From: Acetobacter vaccinii
GTDB taxonomy: Bacteria; Pseudomonadota; Alphaproteobacteria; Acetobacterales; Acetobacteraceae
Direction of reading: 5' to 3'
Assembly: GCF_008365315.1 (NCBI RefSeq)
Contig: NZ_CP043506.1
Span: 670,001 to 734,000 of the forward strand
Length of the DNA stretch: 64,000 bases
Shown in pieces: positions 35,985 through 45,485 of this stretch (the stretch's first letter is position 1; the number at the start of each line of letters is the position of its first letter). The notes under the pieces were generated by a model. The model did no database searches, had not been told where the DNA came from, and worked only from the letters and a program-made list of their open reading frames with translations. The position numbers and the translations under genes were made by a program.

Positions 35985-38857
35985 TTTTTCTTTTTCCCAA
36001 GCAGCGGAGCAAGAAAGCGCCCCGTGTAGCTTTGTTTGCACGCGGCAATATCCTCCGGCGTGCCTTCCGCCACAATACGACCGCCGCCGCCGCCGCCCTC
36101 CGGCCCGACATCAATAATCCAGTCCGCCGTTTTGATGACTTCCAGATTATGCTCGATCACCACCACCGTGTTGCCGGTATCAACCAGAGCATGCAAAACT
36201 TCGAGCAGCTTCTTGGTATCTTCCGTATGCAGACCGGTTGTCGGCTCGTCGAGAATATACAGGGTGCGGCCGGTGGCGCGACGAGCAAGCTCCTTGGACA
36301 GTTTGACGCGCTGCGCCTCCCCCCCCGACAGGGTTGTGGCCTGCTGGCCCAGCGCCATATAGCCAAGCCCCACCTGTTGCAGGATCGCCAACCTGTCCCG
36401 AATACGGCTCTGAGCGGAAAAGAAGGGGTAGGCCTCGTCCACACTCATGGCCAGAACATCGGCAATGCTCTTGCCCCGGAAACGGATGTCCAGAGTCTCG
36501 CGGTTGTACCGTGCGCCCTTGCAGGTATCGCAGGTTACAAACACATCGGGCAGAAAGTGCATTTCGATCTTGAGCACACCATCCCCCTGGCATGCCTCGC
36601 ACCGGCCCCCTTTGACGTTGAAGGAAAAACGTCCGGCCTTGTAACCACGGGCCTTGCTTTCGGGCAGTTCCGCAAACCAGTCCCGGATGGGGGTAAACAG
36701 GTCGGTATATGTTGCGGGGTTGGAACGCGGAGTGCGCCCGATGGGTGACTGGTCAATGTCGATAATCTTGTCGAGCAGTTCCACACCCTTGATACGCTTG
36801 TATGGCTCAGGCGTGGCGGCTGCCCCCATCAACTGCCGGGACAGAGCTGCGTGCAGCGTGTCGATCACAAGGGTGGACTTGCCACTGCCCGACACACCGG
36901 TCACGCAGGTAAAGGTGCCGAGCGGGAAATGCGCTGTCACATCCTTGAGGTTATGCCCACTGGCCCCTTCCAGCGTGACCATGCGTTTTTTATTGATCGC
37001 ACGGCGGGTCTTGGGCACCTCGATACGCTTGCGGCCTGACAGATACGCCCCTGTCAGACTGTCGGGAGATTTGGCAACCTGTGCAGGCGTGCCCACGGCA
37101 ATAACCTGCCCGCCATTCACCCCCGCAGCAGGCCCCATATCCACCAGCCAGTCGGCACTGCGAATGGCATCTTCATCATGCTCAACAACAATCAGCGTAT
37201 TGCCCAGGCTTTTAAGCCGCTGCAACGTGCCCAGCAGGCGCTCGTTATCGCGCTGGTGCAAACCGATCGAAGGTTCGTCCAGCACATACAGTACCCCTGT
37301 CAGCCCCGAACCGATCTGGCTGGCAAGGCGGATACGCTGGCTTTCCCCACCCGACAGGGTGGCGGAACTGCGCGACAGGGTCAGATATTCCAACCCCACA
37401 TCGTCCAGAAATGTCAGCCGTTCGACAATTTCCCGCAAGATCCTACGGGCAATTTCAGCCCTTTGTGGGGTCAGTGTGGGCAGGACGGCATCAAACCATG
37501 TCAGCGCCTCACCGATCGGCAGGTCTGCCGCCTGAGCAATCGTCTTTTCCGCCACACGCACGGACAGGGCCTCGGGCTTCAACCGTGCGCCATGGCAGAC
37601 GTGGCATGGTTTTTCGGACTGATAGCGCGACAGTTCCTCCCGCACCCACATGCTGTCGGTGGTGGCCAGGCGTTTGGCCAGACTCCGCAGAACCCCCTCA
37701 AACGGGCGCGCCACCACATGAGCCTTGCCGCCCTCCTGATAGGTGAAGACAACCTTGTCCTCCACCCCGTTCAAAATACCCTGCCGGGCCTCTTCTGGCA
37801 GATCCCGCCAGGGGGTTTGCATATCAATGTCAAAATGCGCGGCAAGACTGTCCAGCGTCTGGGCCAGCAAAGGCGATTTGGCATCCCGCCAGGGGGCTAT
37901 GGCCCCACCGGCTAGAGAAAGCCCTTCATCTGGCACGACCAGAGCGGGGTTGAAGAATTTTTCCAACCCGATGCCATCACAGGCCGGGCAGGCCCCCTGA
38001 GGCGCGTTGAAGGAAAACAGGCGCGGCTCAATTTCCTCCAGCGTAAAACCACTGACAGGACAGGAAAAGCGAGAGGAAAAAACAAGCCGGACAGCATCGG
38101 GTTTGTCTTCCCCGTCCCGCAGGGCTTCCTCCGCATAAACAATGCCATCCGACAGGCCCAGCGCCATTTCCAGACTGTCAGCCAGACGGGTTTCCTGACC
38201 GGGTTTGACAATAACCCGGTCCACCACAACCTCAATCGTATGCCGCAGCTTGCGATTAAGCGCTGGAACATCTGCAATCTCGTGCAGCGCACCATCAACC
38301 CGCACACGGGTAAAGCCACGGCTTTGCAACTCGGCCAGTTCCTTGCGGTATTCCCCCTTCCTGTCCCTGATCACGGGGGACAGCAGCATCAGCCGGGTGC
38401 CTTCTGGCAGGTCCAGCAAACGGTCCACCATCTGGCTGACGGTCTGTGCCTCAATCGGCAGGCCGGTCGCAGGGGAATAGGGCACCCCGGCCCGCGCCCA
38501 CAGCAGGCGCATATAGTCATAAATCTCGGTCACGGTGCCGACCGTGGAACGCGGGTTTTTGGAGGTGGTCTTCTGCTCGATGGAAATCGCGGGGGAAAGC
38601 CCCTCGATCGAATCGACATCGGGCTTGCCCATCAGTTCCAGAAACTGGCGTGCATAGGCCGACAGGCTTTCCACATAGCGGCGCTGCCCTTCGGCATAGA
38701 TCGTGTCAAACGCAAGGGAGGACTTGCCCGACCCTGACAGCCCCGTCACCACCGTCAACTGGTCACGCGGGATGTCGATGTCGATGTTCTTGAGATTATG
38801 AACCCGCGCACCCCGCACACGAATACTGTGCGGCCCCAGACCATCCGAACTCTTCAT
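35981..38857 (-). CDS. uvrA: Excinuclease ABC subunit A
   Basis: The protein has 958 residues from the ATG at 38857 ([18 protein letters not shown]); in-frame codons continue upstream to 39901 opposite another gene and are not part of it. Walker A 1 is GLSGSGKSS (39-47), Walker A 2 is GVSGSGKST and both ABC signatures LSGGE appear. The first zinc-binding region reads CPVSG (Cys266, Ser269) then CPAC (290, 293), lacking one cysteine; the C-terminal one (CEAC...CDTC) is complete. UvrA dimer detects DNA damage and loads UvrB. It is divergent from the thioredoxin-like gene. Confidence 0.96.
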   Translation of the reverse strand: MKSSDGLGPHSIRVRGARVHNLKNIDIDIPRDQLTVVTGLSGSGKSSLAFDTIYAEGQRRYVESLSAYARQFLELMGKPDVDSIEGLSPAISIEQKTTSKNPRSTVGTVTEIYDYMRLLWARAGVPYSPATGLPIEAQTVSQMVDRLLDLPEGTRLMLLSPVIRDRKGEYRKELAELQSRGFTRVRVDGALHEIADVPALNRKLRHTIEVVVDRVIVKPGQETRLADSLEMALGLSDGIVYAEEALRDGEDKPDAVRLVFSSRFSCPVSGFTLEEIEPRLFSFNAPQGACPACDGIGLEKFFNPALVVPDEGLSLAGGAIAPWRDAKSPLLAQTLDSLAAHFDIDMQTPWRDLPEEARQGILNGVEDKVVFTYQEGGKAHVVARPFEGVLRSLAKRLATTDSMWVREELSRYQSEKPCHVCHGARLKPEALSVRVAEKTIAQAADLPIGEALTWFDAVLPTLTPQRAEIARRILREIVERLTFLDDVGLEYLTLSRSSATLSGGESQRIRLASQIGSGLTGVLYVLDEPSIGLHQRDNERLLGTLQRLKSLGNTLIVVEHDEDAIRSADWLVDMGPAAGVNGGQVIAVGTPAQVAKSPDSLTGAYLSGRKRIEVPKTRRAINKKRMVTLEGASGHNLKDVTAHFPLGTFTCVTGVSGSGKSTLVIDTLHAALSRQLMGAAATPEPYKRIKGVELLDKIIDIDQSPIGRTPRSNPATYTDLFTPIRDWFAELPESKARGYKAGRFSFNVKGGRCEACQGDGVLKIEMHFLPDVFVTCDTCKGARYNRETLDIRFRGKSIADVLAMSVDEAYPFFSAQSRIRDRLAILQQVGLGYMALGQQATTLSGGEAQRVKLSKELARRATGRTLYILDEPTTGLHTEDTKKLLEVLHALVDTGNTVVVIEHNLEVIKTADWIIDVGPEGGGGGGRIVAEGTPEDIAACKQSYTGRFLAPLLGKKKK

Positions 38858-39091
38858 GATAACGCCACCCCACCCGTTCCTGTTTTGTCCTGTTATGCCG
38901 CGTCTACCCGCTGTCATGCAATGTGCGAAAACGCACCCCCCACCAGCACGGGGGATATAGGGTGCCAACCACCGTGTTGCCATTGCACAGCAAGCTCTGA
39001 TGGCCCATCTAGAAACCCAGCATATCAAGGCAGACAGGCACCGCCACCACCCCGGTCGTGACGGCGCGCAAGAGCGAGGAAAACAAAGCCC

Positions 39092-40036
39092 ATGGAACAA
39101 CTGATCGGCCAGCCCGCAAATACGCCCCAGGCCACGCAGGATTCCGCCATCATCAAGGACGGCACACAGGCCACCTTCATGCAGGACGTTCTGGAAGCCA
39201 GCCGTTCCGTGCCGGTTCTGGTTGATTTCTGGGCAGAGTGGTGTGGCCCGTGCAAGCAGCTTGCCCCCACGCTGGAAAAAATTGTCAAAGCTGCCAACGG
39301 ACGGGTCCGGCTGGTCAAGATTGATATCGAAGCCAACCGCTCCCTTGCCGCCCAGCTTGCCCAGGTCGGGCTGCCGCTCCAGTCCATCCCGCTTGTTGCA
39401 GCCTTCTGGCAGGGTCAGATTCTGGACCTTTTCCAAGGGGCGCTGCCTGAGAGCGAAATCAAGAAATTTGTTGAAAACCTGCTCAAATCCAGCGGTGGCG
39501 GCACCCTGCCCGCAACCGAACGCCTGAATGAGGCCGACACCGCCCTTGAAGCTGGCCAGCCTGATGCCGCGGCGGAACTCTACTCCTCCGTTATTGGGGA
39601 AGAGCCGGAAAACCCCAAAGCCTGGGGTGGGCTGATCCGCGCCATGCTGGCCCTGGATGATGAAGATGCCGCCACCGCAGCCCTGGCTGATGTGCCTGCC
39701 AAGATCGCCCAGGCCCCCGAAGTGGCCGGTGCCCGTGCCGCCCTTGAACTGAAGAAGGAAGGCCGCGCCGCTGCCGAGGCCATGGAAGGTATTCAGGCCC
39801 GCCTGGACGCCAACCCCGATGACTTTGAAGCCCGATGCGAACTGGCCACCGCCCTGAACGCCGCCGGCCGGCGCGAAGATGCCGCCAACGAGCTGCTCCA
39901 TGTCATCCGCGCGGACCGGGAATGGAAGGACGGCGCTGCCCGTCAGCAGTTGCTGCGCTTTTTCGAGGCCTGGGGCAACGCCGACCCGGCAACCCTTGTG
40001 GCCCGCCGCCGCCTGTCATCCATTCTGTTTTCCTGA
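39092..40036 (+). CDS. cnoX: Thioredoxin-TPR protein, CnoX-like
   Basis: The protein has 314 residues: a thioredoxin domain (about 15-135) with an intact active site [18 protein letters not shown] (Cys51, Cys54), followed by tetratricopeptide repeats (about 145-305). This matches CnoX (formerly YbbN). In Caulobacter the protein keeps the WCGPC redox site and both reduces client disulphides and protects against aggregation with GroEL, whereas Escherichia coli lacks the cysteines. It heads a run with a LON domain protein and a Trm112-like protein. Confidence 0.88.
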   Translation: MEQLIGQPANTPQATQDSAIIKDGTQATFMQDVLEASRSVPVLVDFWAEWCGPCKQLAPTLEKIVKAANGRVRLVKIDIEANRSLAAQLAQVGLPLQSIPLVAAFWQGQILDLFQGALPESEIKKFVENLLKSSGGGTLPATERLNEADTALEAGQPDAAAELYSSVIGEEPENPKAWGGLIRAMLALDDEDAATAALADVPAKIAQAPEVAGARAALELKKEGRAAAEAMEGIQARLDANPDDFEARCELATALNAAGRREDAANELLHVIRADREWKDGAARQQLLRFFEAWGNADPATLVARRRLSSILFS

Positions 40037-40052
40037 TCGGGGGGATCGGCCC

Positions 40053-40748
40053 GTGCCTTCCGTCGTGACTGACGATATCCCCCGGCGGCTGCCCCGACTG
40101 GGTGAGATGACACTGGCCGACATCCCGCCCCTGACGCGGCTATTGCCACTCAGTAGCGTTATGTTGCTGCCGCGTGGCAGGCTGCCGCTGAATATTTTTG
40201 AACCCCGCTACATCGCTCTGGTGGAAGACGCCCTGGCCAGTAGCCGCCTGATCGGCATGATCCAGCCCCGCTGGCGGGAGGAAGATGATGACGAAAACAA
40301 GCCCCCACCCCTGTATGGCACCGGCACGCTGGGCCGCATTACCTCGTTTACCGAGCGCGCCGATGGCACCTACGCCATTACGCTGACAGGTGTCATCCGC
40401 TTCCGCCTGCTGCGCGAAACGGAGGAACACCGGGGCTACAGGCAGGCCCGTACGGATATGTCCGGCTTTGCGGGCGACCTGAATGAAATTCCCTCCGAAC
40501 CCTTTGACCGCGCGCGGCTGCTGGCCTCCATGCGCCGGTATTTCAAAAAACAGGGGCTGGAGGCCCGCTGGTCCCTGATCGAGCAGATGGATGACAGCAT
40601 GCTGCTGGTCACACTGCCCATGATCTGTCCTTTCCCTCCGGCGGAAAAACAGGCATTGCTGGACGCGGGAAGTCTGACAGACCGTGTGCGGGTGCTGCAA
40701 ACACTGCTAGACCTCTCAGGCCCGGAACAGGAAGGCCCTCCTTCCTGA
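40053..40748 (+). CDS. LON peptidase N-terminal (substrate-binding) domain protein
   Basis: About 231 residues from the GTG at 40053 after GGGGGGAT (40040-40047); another GTG at 40065 is possible. The segment [31 protein letters not shown] is the usual LON-NTD start, followed by [11 protein letters not shown] and [12 protein letters not shown]. The protein has only this domain, with no AAA or serine protease part, as is typical for the stand-alone alphaproteobacterial family. Its role is unknown but it is often found next to cnoX. It shares one base with the next gene. Confidence 0.88.
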   Translation: MPSVVTDDIPRRLPRLGEMTLADIPPLTRLLPLSSVMLLPRGRLPLNIFEPRYIALVEDALASSRLIGMIQPRWREEDDDENKPPPLYGTGTLGRITSFTERADGTYAITLTGVIRFRLLRETEEHRGYRQARTDMSGFAGDLNEIPSEPFDRARLLASMRRYFKKQGLEARWSLIEQMDDSMLLVTLPMICPFPPAEKQALLDAGSLTDRVRVLQTLLDLSGPEQEGPPS

Positions 40749-40957
40749 TGACAGATAGGAAAACCGTGTCCATGCCCGATAGCGCACCGCTCGACCCGCG
40801 CCTTCTTTCCATGCTGGTCTGCCCCGTGACCAAGGGGCCGCTGGTTCTGAACAGCGCCACCAATGAACTGGTGAGCGAAAAAGCAGGGCTGGCCTATCCG
40901 ATCCGCGATGGCATTCCCATCATGCTGGCTGATGAGGCCCGCCGCCTCGAAGGCTGA
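40748..40957 (+). CDS. Trm112-family small protein
   Basis: The protein has 69 residues. [17 protein letters not shown] and [14 protein letters not shown] are the Trm112/YcaR motif. In other bacteria these small proteins may activate methyltransferases or act in other unknown roles. The ATG shares one base with the stop of the LON-domain gene (TGATG). Confidence 0.88.
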   Translation: MTDRKTVSMPDSAPLDPRLLSMLVCPVTKGPLVLNSATNELVSEKAGLAYPIRDGIPIMLADEARRLEG

Positions 40958-40985
40958 GCCTGTCCAGGTGCGGCAGGTGCAGCCC

Positions 40986-41357
40986 ATGTCCAGAGGATAC
41001 CGGATTGGCAGGATGCTGGGCCTTCTGGCCCTGATTGCTCCGTTGCTGAGCGCCTGCCATGGGGAAATCGAGGGCGAAAACATAGACCTGCCGCCAGAAC
41101 GCCCCGGCCGCTTCCTACCCGAAGCGGCGGAGGCCGAGGCGCGTGCCGCCCAACGCGACATGGAGCGGCTTGACCGCCAGCAGCGTGAGGCCGAGGCCCG
41201 CAACGGTGGCCACGCCGCACCGCCGCCAGCACCAGAAGACCGCTACGAAACCCTGCCGCAGGATGCCGAAGGTTCGGCTGGCCCCATGCGGCTGGAAAAC
41301 GGCCACACCATTATCCCGCAAACGCAGGCCATCTACGGCAGGCCCGCTGGCAAGTAG
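40986..41357 (+). CDS. Hypothetical lipoprotein, Glu/Arg-rich
   Basis: About 123 residues from the ATG at 40986 (MSRGYRIGRMLGLLALIAPLL). The lipobox reads LLSAC, so it is a predicted lipoprotein. The mature protein is hydrophilic with Ala, Glu and Arg-rich helical stretch (AEAEARAAQRDMERLDRQQ) and a Pro-rich stretch. No family recognised. It follows the Trm112-like gene by 28 bp and is the last gene of the cnoX run. Confidence 0.7.
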   Translation: MSRGYRIGRMLGLLALIAPLLSACHGEIEGENIDLPPERPGRFLPEAAEAEARAAQRDMERLDRQQREAEARNGGHAAPPPAPEDRYETLPQDAEGSAGPMRLENGHTIIPQTQAIYGRPAGK

Positions 41358-41481
41358 CCTGACCCTACCTGTTGCCCGCAAGGCACAGGCTCAATCCGGC
41401 ACGACCTCATCCCACAACAGCCATCCATGTGGCAGGCACCGCCTCCCTGCCCCGGGCAATGCCCAGGGCACGGGTCACAGC

Positions 41482-42717
41482 CTAATCCTCTGGATCAGGC
41501 TCATGCTGCCCTATGCGGCGGCGCACGATATCGCACACCAGCATCCCCAGCGCCCCCACCAGCATCCCGGTCGCGGTTGGCACCGTACCACCCCCAGGCA
41601 GCACCCCAACCAGCACACTGCCACAGGCCCCAAGGCTGAACTGGATCGTGCCCAGCATGGCCGAGGCACTGCCCGCATGTTGCCCGTGACGTGAGAAGGA
41701 CAACACTGTCCCATTCGGGCCAATAAACCCAAGCCCACCCGTCATGCTGACAATCAACAGACAGACAAGCAAAGGGTGCCCGGCCCCCGCAATGCCAGCC
41801 AACGACAGGCCGACAAACACACACCCAGCAAAACTGACCCAGAGGATTGACCGCTCCAGCAACTTTGTCAGGGCCACGCGGTGTGTCAGCCGACCATTGA
41901 TCTGCGTGCCCAGAATGAAGAACGCCGCATTGACACCAAAGAATACGCCGAACATCAGCGGCGAAAAGCCCAGCAACTGCTCGAACACCATCGGTGCACT
42001 GCCCAGATAGGCAAACATGACAAAGCTTGAAAACGAGGTAATGAGCGCGTTGGTCAGAAACACAGGCTCACGCAGGATACCGTAATACCGGCTGACAATC
42101 CCCGCAGGCCGCAAAAATATACGTCGGTCCATTGCCAACGTATCGGGCAGCATGGTCAGCACACCCACAATGGCCAGCACACCATAAACTGTCCCCAGCC
42201 AGAAAATATCGCGCCAGGAGCCAAAACGCAGCACAAGGCTGCCAAGGCTTGGAGCCAGCACCGGCATAACCCCGAACACCAGCGTCAACTGCGCCATGAT
42301 ATGCGCGCCTTTGCGGCCGGTTGCCACGTCGCGCACAATGGCGCGCGGGATAACCGCACTGGCCGAGCCCCCCAATGCCCCCAGAAAACGATAGAAGCAG
42401 AACCAGTGGTAGTCATGCACAATGGCGCAACCCGCCGATGCCAGGGCAAATACCAGAAGCCCGATAATCAGCGGTGCCTTGCGGCCAAACCTGTCAGACA
42501 ACGGCCCTTGTGAAAACTGCCCAACCGCAAGCCCTAAAAACCAGGCGCCAAGCGTAAACTGGGCAGACCCGGCACCGCCCCCCAGTTCACTCTCCAGTTC
42601 CGGAAAAGCAGGCAGGTACATATCCGTCGCCAGCGGGCCTATGGCTGTTACAAGCCCCAGCAGGACAATCAATGGACGGGTCAGCACAACGGAAGAAAAA
42701 ACGGATGATGAGGGCAT
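41482..42717 (-). CDS. Bcr/CflA-type multidrug efflux MFS transporter
   Basis: About 411 residues from the ATG at 42717. A MFS signature GPLSDRFGRKAPLIIG appears after helix 2 and the TM1 segment IGPLATDMYLPAFP is characteristic of the Bcr/CflA (bicyclomycin/chloramphenicol) drug:H+ antiporter family. Twelve membrane helices are expected. It exports drugs or metabolites, substrate unknown. Upstream is a strong terminator, so it has its own promoter. Confidence 0.9.
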   Translation of the reverse strand: MPSSSVFSSVVLTRPLIVLLGLVTAIGPLATDMYLPAFPELESELGGGAGSAQFTLGAWFLGLAVGQFSQGPLSDRFGRKAPLIIGLLVFALASAGCAIVHDYHWFCFYRFLGALGGSASAVIPRAIVRDVATGRKGAHIMAQLTLVFGVMPVLAPSLGSLVLRFGSWRDIFWLGTVYGVLAIVGVLTMLPDTLAMDRRIFLRPAGIVSRYYGILREPVFLTNALITSFSSFVMFAYLGSAPMVFEQLLGFSPLMFGVFFGVNAAFFILGTQINGRLTHRVALTKLLERSILWVSFAGCVFVGLSLAGIAGAGHPLLVCLLIVSMTGGLGFIGPNGTVLSFSRHGQHAGSASAMLGTIQFSLGACGSVLVGVLPGGGTVPTATGMLVGALGMLVCDIVRRRIGQHEPDPED

Positions 42718-42874
42718 AAGCACCTGCCTGAGAACATGCCCTGCCGTTCTTTCCCTTTCAGGCGCATTTGTCCACCTGGGACAGGGCTGAAACCGCTTTT
42801 CCATGCATGCGGTACGGGCATGGGGCACCGGACATCACATCAGGGCGTGTTCTCTGTGGCAGTCCTTCAATAAA

Positions 42875-42903
42875 AAAGGCCACCGGGACAGCCGGTGGCC
42901 TTT
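42875..42903 (-). terminator. Terminator of the Spy-like gene
   Basis: The stem GGCCACCGG (42878-42886) pairs with CCGGTGGCC (42892-42900) and is extended by three A-T pairs, with a 5-nt loop. Read on the minus strand it is followed by a run of six T residues. It lies 100 bp past the stop codon at 43003. Confidence 0.8.
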
Positions 42904-43002
42904 ATCCAAGATCAAGAAAACCCATTCCAGAAACCGGTCAGGACCCAAGGGGCTGCCATAGGATGGTCAGCCCGGCTTGACCCGGTTTGTGGATGGAACG
43001 CC

Positions 43003-43509
43003 TTAGTGTCCTGCTTCAGCCGGGGGCGGCGGGGGAGGAGGAGGCGGCGGAGCTTCCGGCCGGTCTGCAATCTGCTTGAGCTGCTCCTTGGTCAGGATAT
43101 CATGCACCTGCACTTCAACCTGGAGCCGCTTGAGGGCATTCTGGGCCTGCAATGCGCTGATCTGGCGCTCCAGATCCTGCAACTTGGCCTGGTCAACCGG
43201 GCCGGGTGTTGTCAGGGCTTCGCGCAGCTGATGGTGCAGGGCATGCATCTGCTCCATGTCAGCCTTGGGGTTTTCCGGGCGGGCCGCTGTGAAGATCTGC
43301 TTCAGCTTGGCTTTCTGCTCGGTTGTCAGCTTCACACCGTCAAGGCGCAGCACCGGGCCACCAGGGCCGCCCGGACCATGGCCGTGGTGCATGGGGCCGC
43401 ACGGCGGGGGTGGCGGAGGGGGGGCAGCAGAATCGGCGGCGTGGGCCAGACTGATGGAGGCCGCAGCAAGGCCCGCCATGAGGGTCGTAGCCAGAAAAGA
43501 CTTTTTCAT
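43003..43509 (-). CDS. Periplasmic Spy/CpxP-like LTXXQ protein with polyproline tracts
   Basis: The protein has 168 residues with a signal peptide MKKSFLATTLMAGLAAASIS cleaved near AHA (residue 24). Two LTXXQ-type motifs are visible, LTTEQKAKLKQIF and ILTKEQLKQI, typical of the Spy/CpxP family of periplasmic chaperones. Two uninterrupted proline runs flank the domain: seven prolines at 30-36 and ten at 154-163. There is one cysteine (37) and a Gly/His-rich stretch (GPMHHGHGPGGPGG). Probably a stress-response chaperone or metal-related protein. Confidence 0.75.
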   Translation of the reverse strand: MKKSFLATTLMAGLAAASISLAHAADSAAPPPPPPPCGPMHHGHGPGGPGGPVLRLDGVKLTTEQKAKLKQIFTAARPENPKADMEQMHALHHQLREALTTPGPVDQAKLQDLERQISALQAQNALKRLQVEVQVHDILTKEQLKQIADRPEAPPPPPPPPPPAEAGH

Positions 43510-43651
43510 CCGATATCACCTTTACGCAGGATATCATGTTCAGACAGAGAACCATGCCCCTGTCCCATAGCCTGACTGTGGCAGGCCGTTATGTCCGAAA
43601 AAAGGCGGCTCTCTGAAAATTTTGCAGCCATGCCGCCCTGATAAGGCCCTG

Positions 43652-45211
43652 TTATGATGCCCCGGGTGTCCAGTCCCGCCGCCAGACCTGCAATGCCGCC
43701 CCGACATCACGCAGCATGGGCAGGAATGACCGCTCCCGCGCACGGAAAATCCGCAAGGTCGGATACCAGGGGGACTCCAGACCGTCATTGCCCCACCGCC
43801 AACAGGAATCGGGCCGGTTGGCCAGCCAGACCGGCCTGCCCAGCGCCCCGGCCAGATGCAGCGGAGACGTATCCACCGAAATGACCAGATCCAGATTTTC
43901 CATAATGGCCGCCGTGTCAGCCATGTCCCTGACATCATCCATCAGGTCAAAAATGGGCTGCCCAGTCCACTGGGCCAGCTCGCCCTTGGGGTATCCAAGC
44001 TGGAGGTTGACCAAGGTGGCATCAACCGGGGTCAGGGCCTCGCCTATTTCCTTTAACGTGACCGAGCGACGCTTGTCAGCCTGCACATCCTCACGCTTGA
44101 CGCGCCTGTCCCCACCCCAGACCAGCCCTATTCTGGGGCGGGCAGCAGGCAGCAGGGCCGCATAGCGCGCCACATCCGCCGGGTCAGCCCGCAGGTAGGG
44201 TATGGGCGCGGGAATATCGGCATAGGTTGCAATGCCCGCAATAAACGGCAGGTCAGGTATGGGTGCGGCGTAGCTGTAACCGTCCTCCTGGGGGAATGTA
44301 TCGCGTTCGTACACAGTCACATTCGGATAGGATAGGCTGAGCAGGCGGGTCAGCGACCTGGGCACAACAAGGGTAACATCCGCCCCCTGCTCCAGCAGGA
44401 CAGTGACCAGCCGGATGAAGTGGATGGTGTCCCCCAGCCCCTGCTCCTGGTACAGAATGACCTTTTTGCCCGCCACATCATCCCCATACCGCAGGCGCGG
44501 CAGGTCCATGAACCACCAGACCATGTCGGCAGTACGCGGGGCACGGCTGGCATACCCGGTAAAGCCCTCCTTGAGCATACCGGACTTCAACTGGGCCAGC
44601 GCACGGCTGAAGCGGACATCCTCACTATCGGGCATCAGTTCCAGGCACTTGTCATACCAGGGCACAGCCTCGTCCGCTCGGTTCAGCCGCACCAGCGCAC
44701 AGGCGATATTGTTCATCAACGCCGGGGATGGCAGTCCCTGCCGCACCCAGAGCTGAAGGATTTCAAACGCTTCACGCGCGTAACCCGTATCCAGCATCGC
44801 CTTGGAAATGTGCTCGCACAGATTGGTACGCAAATGGGGGTATTTCGCCATCAGGTCAGAAAACACCGCGTAGCCGCCGACAATATCCTCCGCCGCGACC
44901 AGAGCATTAGCCAGCGCCACATGGGCGGAAATATTACCCGGCTCCCGCAGGGTGACCCCACGCAGGATGGTGACCTCAATATCATGCAGGGACAGGAGTT
45001 CCCCCACCAGGGCAGCCGCCCGCATGGCCAGTGCGGAATTGTCGGGGTAGCGGGCAACAGTTTCCAGCGCCATGCGAAGGCCTTCGCGCACCTGCCCTTT
45101 TTCAATCAGGCTCCGGCAGGTCTCGGCAAACCCTTCTACCGAGGGTTGTGCCAGCTCGGCCTTGTCATCGGTCTGGGGCTGCTGTGTCGATGCTGCTAGC
45201 GTGTCGTGCAT
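43652..45211 (-). CDS. TPR protein with C-terminal glycosyltransferase-like domain (1)
   Basis: About 519 residues from the ATG at 45211. Residues about 20-230 are tetratricopeptide-like helices (GNISAHVALANALVAAEDI, ALMNNIACALVRLNRADEAV). Residues about 265-510 resemble glycosyltransferase family 9/41-like domains: GKKVILYQEQGLGDTIHFIR, RPRIGLVWGG, VDTSPLHLAGALGRPVWL and CWRWGNDGLESPWYPTLRIF. Such proteins often sit beside flagellin genes and are thought to add O-glycans to flagellin, but no reaction is proven here. It is paralogous to the gene at 62257-63699. Divergent from flhA. Confidence 0.82.
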   Translation of the reverse strand: MHDTLAASTQQPQTDDKAELAQPSVEGFAETCRSLIEKGQVREGLRMALETVARYPDNSALAMRAAALVGELLSLHDIEVTILRGVTLREPGNISAHVALANALVAAEDIVGGYAVFSDLMAKYPHLRTNLCEHISKAMLDTGYAREAFEILQLWVRQGLPSPALMNNIACALVRLNRADEAVPWYDKCLELMPDSEDVRFSRALAQLKSGMLKEGFTGYASRAPRTADMVWWFMDLPRLRYGDDVAGKKVILYQEQGLGDTIHFIRLVTVLLEQGADVTLVVPRSLTRLLSLSYPNVTVYERDTFPQEDGYSYAAPIPDLPFIAGIATYADIPAPIPYLRADPADVARYAALLPAARPRIGLVWGGDRRVKREDVQADKRRSVTLKEIGEALTPVDATLVNLQLGYPKGELAQWTGQPIFDLMDDVRDMADTAAIMENLDLVISVDTSPLHLAGALGRPVWLANRPDSCWRWGNDGLESPWYPTLRIFRARERSFLPMLRDVGAALQVWRRDWTPGAS

Positions 45212-45485
45212 CCTGCGTCCTGTTGCTCTGGTCCAAGGTCCGGGCCACGGCCCTGCTGTCATCGATACTGATTTATAGCGAAATGACCAGCCCCACGACC
45301 ACCATCTAGTATGGCCAGCGGCTGCCTCAACCTGCTATGAGTGCAGGGCTGTCGGGCCTGGCCTGGGTAAAGAGTGACAGCGGTGCCCCCACCTGAAACG
45401 ACCGCGCCGAAAGGTCAGCAGGCTGGACATGACCGCACACCCTGTCATGACGCTGAGTGTACCCTGGCCGCCATGTTGAAAAGAT

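Noticed and set aside
38858..39901. In-frame upstream extension of uvrA
   Set aside because: It runs antisense across cnoX and has no UvrA homology; the true start is the ATG at 38857.
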